A stretch of DNA of 64,000 nt from Ascaris suum (taxonomy: Eukaryota; Nematoda; Chromadorea; Rhabditida; Ascarididae). The stretch lies in the NCBI GenBank assembly GCA_013433145.1, contig CM024174.1, positions 8,588,336-8,652,335 of the forward strand. Reading direction: 5' to 3'. Made by a program: the position numbers and the translations under genes. How positions within the stretch are numbered: position 1 is the stretch's first letter; the number at the start of each line of letters is the position of its first letter. Below the pieces are notes generated by a model that searched no databases, was not told the origin of the DNA, and saw nothing but the letters and a program-made list of their open reading frames with translations. This document shows positions 34,398 to 58,900 of the stretch, piece after piece.

Positions 34398-34993
34398 AGA
34401 AGCAATGGTTCCCATTTCGCCCTGCATCTCTCCCAAAAAAGCTTACCACAACCGGGAGAAAATCTTTTATATGGTGACCGCCGGCTCCCTACACTCTGAC
34501 GAGTCGACTGCAATTTGCTCGCTGCCGACAAAACTTGTCGGCCTACTCGCATCGTTAAGAGGAACTCCACACGCATACTCTCGCTGACTTGTAGCGATGT
34601 CTTCCCCAAATGCAAATGTATAAAAAACTTTAATCGTTTAAGTCTTTGTGCGCAAGCATTGTATATGTTCGTCGAAAATGCATAGGGCATAACAAAAGTC
34701 TGAACATGCCAGTTACTGAGCGATGAAGCAACGCGTCGAATTCCAAACCTTAACCTTTCTGGGCAAAGTTGTAAAGATCGAATTTTGGCTGTTTAGCGTC
34801 TCTTGAGTTCCGCCGTCGCAATACTATCGCTGAACCGCCGATTCATGTGGCTCAACATGTTGCACTTCTGTATGACTGCTTTTGCAAGAGCATGATAAAT
34901 GATATGACTACAGCCTGAACGGCCATATGAGAGTATTACACAAAATACTCAATGCTGAAATCAGAGTCTTGCATCACATATGCACAACTGTGT

Positions 34994-34999
34994 TTTATT
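34994..34999 (-). terminator. AATAAA polyadenylation signal of the carboxylesterase gene
   Basis: On the minus strand TGA at 35006-35004 is followed after only 4 nt by AATAAA. Cleavage normally falls 10-20 nt further on, giving a 3' UTR of about 25 nt, which is very short. A later, unseen site is possible. Confidence 0.6.
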
Positions 35000-35003
35000 A
35001 CGA

Positions 35004-48393
<13,390 letters not shown>

Positions 48394-48409
48394 CAAACTG
48401 AATGATGAC

Positions 48410-48419
48410 CTGAAATTGA
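48410..48419 (-). promoter_or_regulatory. Spliced-leader acceptor upstream of the esterase start
   Basis: On the minus strand AATCAATTTCAG precedes a 16-nt leader and then the ATG at 48393. This is a good trans-splice site and supports the start that yields a clean signal peptide. Confidence 0.75.
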
Positions 48420-51400
48420 TTGCAGCGTTGACCACACCTATGAGGGTCAAGTACTGCAAAATCCTTGAGTAAGCAGATAATCGAGCTCAAACATCAATAA
48501 AATTCAGCTCAAGTCATCTTTCCATCAAGCTTGACAGCGAACAAATCTTTTTGGAAATCGCTTCAATGAATAAGAAAAAGATCGCTTCGGATATCGCCTA
48601 TAGGATCCATGGTGTTTAAAAAGAGTGCCAACGAGATCTGGCACGACTAGCGCTGCTGTAAATCTCACTCGTTCAACACTGCGGTTTGCTTGATTCTATT
48701 CTGTTCGAGCGTACTATATTGTATGATTTCTTTGCTTGTTTGCATCGTTGCATGCGTGAGTTTCTCGGCTGCAGCCGTTGTGACAATTCAGCTACTGCAG
48801 GGGCAGAAAAGGACTTCTTCGAGAGCGTTGCTTCAAAAACTGCATTATTAAAGAGAAGAAATTTTTCGTGCACTGCTTCCGATGTAAAATTAATGCTCAT
48901 TCATTTCAGAAGAGCGTAAACGAAAAAAGTCCAAGGTTTTCGCTTGTTTTTGAATACACTGGAACTAATACGTTCTCAAAAATTGTTGGGAAGCCCATCC
49001 AAACTTCAAATCTTAGAAGGAGAAGGGAAGCAGGAAAGGAATGTTTCCATTTCTCACCATAGTCTTCCAGCGATAAAGCACCCCAATTTCTTCTCTTTCC
49101 AAGACACTCCTTGAAGAGCTTAAAGAAAGCTATGGAGTGCTAAGATTATAGTGTTCATTCATGTCCAAGTAATAGACAGTGCGGACGTCGAAAGGTTTAA
49201 CAACGCAAATGAAGGGAAAAATGCCGTCACATTTGCCAGCGCACATAAAAATGCAAGAAGATGAGTAAGACGAATGAGCGAGTTTACTGCAGCACATCGT
49301 CAGGAGGAATTTTTGCAACGCAGTAATGACTGGTCATAGCTGCGAGCAAATAATAATAATAATCAGTGTTCCTTTGGCAGTGCATTATGCACGGGATGTT
49401 TGAGAAATTTCTCTATCCTTCTGTTTTGCTGGATCAAAGAAATTAGGCTAAGGAAGCCAGGACAGTCACAAAATGAAAAAATGAGGTGATATATTCTTTA
49501 ATTCCTCATTTCTGATCACTTCCCTCTAACCTCCATTCACACCGTACAAATTGACAGTCCTCACTTCGTTCTAGCGCATGTCATCAGTTAGCTGACTCCG
49601 CCTAGGTCACTCATTTCCTCCATCGTCTCCAAAGTCCGAATGTCAAGCTCTGGCCATTTAGAAACTTCCCTTTGAGCGCAGATGCTCATCAACAATCCTC
49701 AAAGGCATACCCAGGGATGCAGAGCAAGGAAGTTTACATAGAGAAATACTTCGACATCCCACCTTCCTTAAATATTTAGCAGTCAAAGTGTTTAGGGAAC
49801 TCCCGAAACGCTTTTGATTTTGTGGCAGAAATTCCCAAAACAAAAGCCGCGATGAAAGAACGCGCAGCGAATTTTGGTGCATTACTGCAAGAGTAAGGCT
49901 GTGAGCAGAAACGCAAATGGAACTATCTGCTGAGACTGGCTCAATCTGCGACTGAAAATCTTGCCGACGACAGATGTGTCTAAATTAGGCTCTACCGGCG
50001 GAACTTCACAAGGTGCTTCACTTCGGGCCTTTAACTGCATACTGTATTTTACCAAACCAATAACTTGCGCCATCCGTCTTCTACAGTAAAATCGTTGTTT
50101 TTCTGCGCAGCGCTTCAAAATTGATTCCACCGCTTGCAAAATTCATAAACATTTCAAGGCACTTTTTATGGCAAGGGATCTCCCCGTAATGATACGACCA
50201 TCAAAACTGACAGCAACCGATCAGTAGGAATAACGCCATAATAACAACCTTTATAGGAAATTACAGCAATGCCACCGCCATGGTCATTCATGATAAACTA
50301 TAGGAGAAGAGGTGGTGCGAAAATAACACCTCGAAAATTTTCAGAGAGTTTGGCGCAAGGTTTTGCGATTGTAGTCTTGTATGTAATCAATAGCTACCAC
50401 ACTGCTCATGCCCAAGGATAGATGACAGCCACCACTGAAGAAGTGACAGCCGTGGAAATTTAACTTTCACTCCTTCTCTTGAGACACCATGCTAATGTAC
50501 AAATAAAATTTCTTTAGTTGTGATAAGTTCTCAGAATCAATGAATGATTATTTATCACACAAAAACAGCAATATTTTCGACTCCCGTACCTGTTGAAGAG
50601 GAAACTCGCCTCCCCCAGCTTATGTCACACTCATTCTACTGACTTTTGAATGATGTAAGGACTCAGTAGACGACGCTATTTTTACCACAGCAAGCGAAAT
50701 TTTTGGTTCTAATTGCGTTAAGCAAATGAAATAGATTTTCCACTTCATCTAAACCCACGAAAAATGCATTTGGATGAAGCTCGCCAGTAACGTTTTTATT
50801 TGCCACGTCTATACGTCAGATGTCTTTATAATAGAGCACCGTGCTAGTGATTTACATCGGCAAATTGCGTGATAATAACACATGGAGAGCGTTGCCAGAG
50901 AAGTCGAAATGATACACTATTCTGTATTCTGCTCTCTAGACCACTGAGTTTCGTAGAACGGTTAAAAATAGTAAAACATAGAGAATAAGACATTAGGAGT
51001 TTCGTAGAGGGGAGGCAACAATGTAAAATCAATGAGCAACATGAACATTCAGTCGTCAAACTATCATAGGTGCTAAGTTAATGGCAACTGATATGAGCAT
51101 ATTCTAACAACATAGCTGAGGAAGCAATCAAAACTATAGAAAAAAGTTCTGCTCATGGCTGCATGCTTTTATGAACGCAATGTTGATGCACAACAAAATC
51201 ATGCGGTTTGCTGTCGCCCTCAATAAACAGTTCATGCATCGTTATATAGGATAACTTTGGGGATTTCAAGACAGCAATTACCATCATCGTGGCAACAGAA
51301 ATGAACAATTCGTATAAAATAAAGTGAAACGTTTAGATTGTTTAAAGATTGACGATAAAGACTAGTAATATTCGACTTAAGCGAATAGAAATAATTAATC

Positions 51401-54400
51401 GATGCAGTAGAATTGAAGGAATTTGATGGGAGTGAAATGTCGGTTAAATAAAAGTGTAAGAAACTGAAATAAACTTAGGACGTTAAGAGAAGAGTTGAAG
51501 AGTGTGTTTCATTGGCACGCATGAAGTTGGAACCTATTGCTTTGTGCAAAGTGATGCAAGAAAACAGCAGGCACACAGCTGCTGCAAAACAGAACGCCCG
51601 CTTAGATGGGTCTGTGAAAAGAAACAAGTTGCACAAATCAGCTCAGAGACATTAGTCGCTTGAGGGAGCAGCAACAGAAAGCGTTAATGACGGTAACGAA
51701 ACTGAAAGTTGAGCAACCGATGGCTTCTTGTGGTTTAGTGTAGGAATGATGGAACCGACTGCGTCGATTCTAAAATCCTTAGCTCGTTTGATTCGAAATA
51801 TTGTATTAAACGGTTTATTCTATCAAAAAACTGGATCTTGTGGCTAGAAAGCAACAAATAGACGCGTTTCTTGCAATGCTGAAAGTTAAGCTGATCCTCA
51901 TCGGTTAAACCTAAGTTTAACGAGTGCAGCAGTGCGTTTGAGGAGCTGAAGCGATATATTCTTTCACATTTCCGCTACATTTTAATAAGAAAACAGGAAT
52001 CAGCGATTATGCAAAACGATTACGTTGCTTTTTAAACAACTTAATCAATTGCACAACTTGCAGGTCTCCTCATTATTTCCTGCCCTTTGGAGTGAAATGA
52101 AACCACCTTGCGCAGGGTGCTGCAAACCTCCTTTCTTATTTCAACATTTCCATATTTTCCTAGGGTTGATCGACAAATTTTGTTTTTGTTGTAGAAAGCC
52201 ATTACAAGACTCGCATAATACAACCATCATAACTAAAGCTTCATTAATTCACAAGTTAAGACTGCCAGACACATACGTTCATGCAGAGACATGAAGTCTC
52301 CATAATGCTTCATGCGAAACTTGTCGAAGAGCAGAAAATCTACTGCACTTCATGCCAGAAACTCGGAGGATCACGCGCCAGCGTCGCTACTTCGGCGTTG
52401 GGGCGCTCCTCTGTCATGGTGTCGACCTCCGATGCATAAAGAATGGAGTCCCTAGACCTGGGATGTCTTGCTGACGTAGTTCCAGCGCAGTGAACAGTTA
52501 ACGCTGCCCTTTCGCGCAAGGGCACTCGTAAAAAAATTCTCAGATAGGTGTTATAAACTTGTAAGCTGTTTAACATAACGCGTGAATGGCACGCATAAAT
52601 ATTCCACGTCAATTTTTGAATAAATCTGGGAAACGTCCTCTTGCAGCCCTCGTTCCAAACGAAACACCCCCGTTTCCTCACACCTTTGACCCTTAAGAGC
52701 CATTCATATTTAAACATTTCGTGTATGCTTCAAGCTACCACATGGGCAACACTGGTTTCTTCTTGTTCACGTCAAACGCGTTTTGCCAAAGTAATGAATG
52801 ACAAGGTGAAAAATTCTTCAGTTCTCAACCGACACTGAATCACAAATTGGAAAGACAGTGCGACCTACAGCTCAAAAAATATTTGGCAGTGCTGTCGGAC
52901 ACGACTGCAATGCGCACTGCACTTACAACGCCAACATGCCCCTCGGTCAAAGTGGCTACATTGCCGTGTCTAATCACTCTGAGGCAAATCAGCGGCTTCA
53001 TCGCACTGAGCACCCCGCCTACAGAAATTGTATAGAAACCTTCATAGCGTTGTAATCGATCACATCGAAGAAAAAAACATTGAAACGAACTAGAAGGCCG
53101 GCATAGAAGTGGAGAAGTGGAAAAGAATGCCAAGAAGCATGTTGAATATACGCCTATGTATTTCGCGTACCAGGCCAAAAATTTCGTAAGCTATGGACAG
53201 GGAAGAAATATATAGGCTATGAACAGATAATAAATATGCAAACTAATGTCCCGAATCTATTAATTCAGTCAACCATTCGAAACGTTCCGTAGAAGAACTA
53301 TTTTCTTTTTTTGTCGTCCGATCGGTGCAAAATGCAGGACTTGCACTAAGCGTCATAATCGTATTGTCTGCACATACATTTCATGCGAGTTATTATTTTA
53401 TTGATACTCTCCATTATTTCCATCTCGGAACTTATCGGCAACTCTTCACCGCTTTAGAACTCCACTGCAGGCATCGATATGTGTTGCGCATCTCACCTTG
53501 TCTTGATCTCAGTGAAGGATATGAACACGGCGAAATTGCTGCGAGAGTCCAATAATTACGCTAGCAACTCTCTCTTTTGCAGATTCTGCTATCACGATAT
53601 ATAACGAAGTTATCACTGATCTCAAGTAGGAACCTTCTGCTTAGAAATAAATTTGAAACGAACAGTTATTGCTATACTATGGCAGTATACACCTATGCAG
53701 TTGCTGATGTCGGAACACTTGAGACAAACAATTTATCTCACGTGTTAAGTGTTTATCCATGAATTTAGCACCCGCGACAATATGAGTACATATGAATCTA
53801 CAATATGGAAGTTCGCGAGCAATGCACGTGTCCGAGCTGGACTGTCTTTGGACTTTCCGTTATGACGAAACGAGCTGTTGAAACCAACAGAATAAACTGT
53901 CATCATTGCTAGGCATTTGTTCATTGAATAATGTGTCAAAGAGCGGCACTGAGTATGAATCGAAACAGCAATGAAGAAGGAGGAGGATGCGATGTATTGA
54001 TAGTCTTGGTGGATGTAAATGATATGCACGCGTGGTTGGAGGTGGTTGATGAAGGAGCTGCGAGCATTATATGCTTTCTTTTGTCACGATTGACGACATA
54101 TGCGGTGTTAGTACGCATCATGATGCAGTACAGTCATATTCGCCATCAGCACCAATTGAAATCTGCCAAAAGTGTCAACGTCTAACTACATGTGGATTGA
54201 TGATGTTTGCGAAGAAAATGTCTCTTTGGGGCGAGACAGGTGCTATCATACAGAGACCGATAGGTTATTCCTGTTTTATGCGATATCAATGTCTGTGTCA
54301 AGAAGAACGAATGAGGATAACATATTTCTTTTCGAAAACGAAAAGAAATCATAGTAGGCAGAGAGGAATTTTGTTCATTCGGCAATGCGGATTTATTTCA

Positions 54401-55856
54401 AACAACGTTATTATGCACATGAATAAAACTTCTTGTGAATGATTGCTGCAAAGCCCTTCATTTGAATCATGAAGTGCTTGAATTATGAATCACTTACCTC
54501 TGTTTCCGGGAACTCTTCTCACCGTTGTCGAGCGGAAAACGCAACTGTTGATATCTGTTGCTCATCAGAAACGGATCCCATTGTTTTCAGAAATATTTGC
54601 CTACTTTCCCGATCACGTTGTCTCATTAAATTTCATTTGCACAGCTAGGGCTCCAAAGTTGATGATTCTCTAGCAAGTTTTGTAACACGTGAAGAAGTTG
54701 TCGTGCACACGATACTAATAACTTTTGTTTCAAAGTGCTCTTTCTATTCAGCTAATTGACTGGTAAAAGTTCGCCCTCAATTTCCCTTTCCGTCCACAAA
54801 GCTTATTTTTCCTCTAAACTGATCTCTTTCCGTTTAACTCTCAGTACAGGCGCAGAAGAAAAAGGAAGCAAAAAACTTCCCACTTTTATCGCTCGTCTTT
54901 CATCTTATCAATTGACAGAGTATCCTTCTCACCACACTTCCCACCTAATCTGTTTTTTTCGAAGTTCTTCAGTCTTTTCTCTCTTCCTAAGCAGTGACCA
55001 AAAATGGAAGGGCTGGATGTCCTCTTCCAAGCGTTAGCGACACCCCTTTGAAATTGAGCGCTTCAGTGAAGACAGAGGAAGGGACGTCTCAAAGGATTGA
55101 CCAAAAACAATTCACGTAAAGAGTGCCGAATATTTGAATCAATTTCACTGCTGTATGGCCGAGCAGTTGATGAGATATGAGATATGTCCCACACCATTGA
55201 ACGCAGCAGGTGATACTCCTTTCGTCGAAGAAGGTTCTTTGCATTATCCTTATCTGTTGTATGGTCGTCTCTACTTCCCTTGAGCTTAGTGCTTTAAGGA
55301 TTTCGTAAATGTGCCAAATCGATGGAAACCGACGGATGAAATTGCGGCCAGAAGCTGAAATTTTAGTCGGTTTTTGTTGATTTCACTGGCTGGAAATCCG
55401 TATTCGCTTTTTCTGGCTTGCAACTATGACATGACTTCCAGCGAATGCTTTTCCTTATGTACCAATAGTTATCCCTATTTGAACAGGAGTCCTCGTGAAT
55501 CGTGGGAACAATTAAAAGCATGCCAAGTTTCTTTCGAACACAAAACAGAAGTCTGCGGGGAAAATAAAATTTCAGGGAAGGTAGCAGATCGGTGAATAAA
55601 TTTTGTTTTACTTTATTGAATTCGCATTTGCATTTGCTTTGATAAGGAATATTCCCTATATGGTAAATACTGCGCATTTCGCAACCTCCCACAGTAAGTT
55701 ATTGATGGTCAGTATGGCTGCTTCAGAACATAACATTTCAGAGCAATTTTACAATTACTTCGACAAGCCACTGGTTTTATGCTGGAAGGCGCTTCTTATT
55801 CGCTCGGATATTCTGGATCAGCACTCATTTTGCGTCTAGAAAACAAAAATTCATAT
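48420..55856. other. Intergenic region with no recognised gene
   Basis: These 7.4 kb separate the Clc-like gene from the esterase. Minus-strand frames at 50139-49882 (contains CEVPPVEPNLDTSVVGKIFS) and 49882-49658 overlap at a frame change and look protein-like. Another minus-strand frame lies at 52717-52340. None has a recognisable motif or a phase-linked partner exon. No repeats beyond short AAT runs near 49352 were seen. Confidence 0.5.
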
Positions 55857-55862
55857 TTTATT
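55857..55862 (-). terminator. Candidate AATAAA polyadenylation signal of the Clc-like gene
   Basis: On the minus strand AATAAA lies about 125 nt after the stop codon at 55987, the first such hexamer I see downstream. Confidence 0.5.
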
Positions 55863-55986
55863 TTCATATTTGATTATATACATATATAGAAATAACCGAA
55901 CGAAAGGCGATGATAGAAACGTTTTTCCGTCAGGAAAATATAAACTAAAAAATAGTGCTATTATTTGCTTTGTAGGAGTAATTGCT

Positions 55987-58900
55987 TTAGCCGCCTCCTC
56001 GACATGCAGCCGCAAAACCTCCAAGGATAGTCGCTATCACTCCAACTGAGCACGCGTTTACTGCCAAATAGAAACTATATCCGATCGTCGATTGTTTATA
56101 TGCCTTCCCGATATTGTAGCCTAAAATAATAGTTTAGCGGAATCGTTGAATTCTCCTCTTATCATTCACAATTCAAGGCAACTTAGCAAGAATTATTGTT
56201 CCACGATAAAAATTTGTTGTCCGTCTTTCATACAGATTTGTTCGTGATATGCTTCCAGAGAGAAGAATGCACACGAACTTGCATGAAACTTGCTGTACAT
56301 TGAGAGCCTTGCTCAGCTCATAGTTTTCATTGAAGACAACCTCCAGTTACTCGATTCTCCTCATATGAAAAATCGAGTTGAAAAGTGCAAGAGAATTTGT
56401 CAAAATCTGTCTTAGAAGAGGACATCACCATGTAACCACCCGTTCTTTTTGATCCGTAACCTAACTGTTTTTACTGTTTCTTCTCATTTTTTTTTTCGCT
56501 GCAATGATGTCAACAACCAAAGAAATATTCGAAAAGATGGCCCTCTTATCGTTCTCGCAAACCTTAGTGTCTGAATTTTTTAAATCATTCGAGGATACAT
56601 GCCTGATTCTATCCAAGGACAAGAGTTTCAGCGGATAACAATTGCTTAAACACAAATTGAATGACCTTTTTCTCACAAAAGCTTATGAAAACCAAATCGA
56701 AAATCTCAGTTGTGTGAATTGGCTACCTGCGAAGAAACTCTTTCAGCTGTTTTTCCTCAGATGAAGGCCCCTCAGATGTCTTTGAGCTGTCGATACTTGT
56801 CAACTTCTTTGTTGTGATAAACTAGCATCATCTAGTTCCCATCACTATTTCTTCTTTGGTGAGAACCTTGTTCTTTGACACAGCAAAAATAAAGCTTGAA
56901 GGTGCAATGATAATAATAGTTCGAAAGAGATCCAGGGGGAAGGGCGCAGCAGCGATATGGAGTTTGTCGGTGCAGACGTGGTTCGCCGGCGCCGTCACCC
57001 AAGACCGCAAGGTGATTGTTGTGGGAGGGTAGCTTTGTACGCGTTTATGCAAAGCATCAGTAACATCTCAATATTCTGGTATGTGCCATCGTGTGATGAG
57101 ATCAATTCCGCTTACTGCTTCAATGTATCCGATACCTGATTTCATAGACACAACTTGCTTGCTCGCTGAACTTATACATTTATTCCAAATTGCTGTGGAG
57201 GTAGATGATGCTTGCTGGAAGGGAAATAACATTCATCGATAATCGAAACAACAGAAGTCAAAGGATACCAATTTTTGTGTCTTTCTTTACTGTGTAAAGT
57301 GTCGCTGCGAACATAACGAGAATCGATGCAAGAAAGGTGAGAAACGGTAAGACGGCACTAGCGCCCTTGGTGTCCAGCGGCGAACAGACCACAGTTATGA
57401 TGCTCCAAACGAGTGTTACCGACTCGATGGCGAATGCCACGCAAAGACATATCACAACAGCCTGTTCCCAGGCTTCGCTTGACTGAAATTTATAAATGTC
57501 AACCCTATACGAATCATGAAGTAAAGAAATCGATAGCAATGAATATAGAAAGAAGAGCGGACATGCCTTTTTTGAGCGTACAAACACGATTGTTTGAGCA
57601 TGAAAAATGGAGAAATATTTGGTCACATGGCTGTCTTAGAGATGACGGACAACTTGTGAAAGGTTTCTACTGAACGTTCACCTTTGGACGACTAGCAACT
57701 AGTTGCCGAGTGGAAATCTGCCAGTTTTGAGTGCATTTGGATGTCATCAACTGCTGGGAAGATAGTAAATCACAGTGGCTCTAAGTAAAGTGGTTTTAGG
57801 AGCTTCGTTATAGATCGGAAGTGATAAATTTTCGTCGTTGTACGAACTGCAAGAGCAAACTGTGACGAAAAATTTCATCAGATTAGTGTTGTGAGGTCCT
57901 AATTGACATTAGTCCGAATGATAGGCGGAGATCTCAATATTGTTTCATGCCTTCCTGCGTTTTCTAAAGCAGTAGGACCAAGTATGATTCTCCGCTTCTT
58001 TGTAAGAGGAGGCGCTCTCACTGGGCTGATTATTCCATGACAATTCTTCTGTTTTGATAGAGACTGCGTTGCTTCACCAACATCGAATAATATGCTTTAA
58101 ACCATCGTATATTTGCGCCCCACGTCTTGATTGCTTCTGTATGTGCTAGCGTTTCCACATTGCTGACCCACCCCACTTTTATAGCAGCATCATTTGACAC
58201 TGTTTCGCTTTGAATAGAGCTCATCGATGTTTGAGAATTTTTCGAGTCGAGGGTTAAAGGGAAAATTTGATTGTGCACTTTGAATATAAAAAAGCGGACC
58301 ACTTGCGACGACCGTAAAGACCAAATTCGAGAGGCCACGTCAGCAGAAAAGCCATCTTTCAGCAGAATCTTTCGTCTAATACAAGAGAAAGTTTTGAATA
58401 AAGTAATCGGCTCCTGTGTCTTCAAAAATAAGGTTTATTGGTCCATGGCTAGTGATGCAGTAAATGGACTCCTGTGTGCCAACAACGGAATAAAAGAATG
58501 GGTGGTTTGAGGAAAGGCCTCAAGCAAGCGTTCTCTTGATTGAATATTGCCTATCAATTCTATAGTGATATCGTGGGCTTGGAATCTTTCGATATTACAT
58601 CATACTTGCAGTCAAATATCAGAAATGAAATGTCGTGCATCGATGGCACCAGTTTTTCAAGAATTAACCGAATTTGAGTAAAACGTTATGAGCATTCGAT
58701 GATTCATCGCCCAATGTTGAGAATGCTAACAATATTTCTCCTAAGGCACATTTTGAAAACGATTCTGAAGTTTGGGTAGATTTATTGGACGTGGTTTCTG
58801 CTGAATAACTAAAATCATCACTATCTTCCACAATCACGGACCGAGGATTTTTCAGCCACAAATTCCTCAACTCCAGTCTGAAATTGTCGGAACACGTCAA

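Larger units (their letters stand above)
29312..34993. other. Intergenic region upstream of the TRPV gene
   Basis: These 5.7 kb separate the esterase 3' end from the TRPV start. I find no exon chain on either strand. The region holds the hairpin at 32122-32195, a small CCTACCT/AGGTAGG stem near 31884-31909 and a (TAAA)n tract at 34374-34397. Open frames at 33158-33391 and 33463-33687 (plus) have no recognisable motif. The TRPV promoter should lie here, but nothing marks it. Confidence 0.6.

Noticed and set aside
52340..53178. Opposed long frames on both strands
   Set aside because: Frames are open on both strands over the same bases, which points to base composition rather than coding. No motif or exon chain was found.
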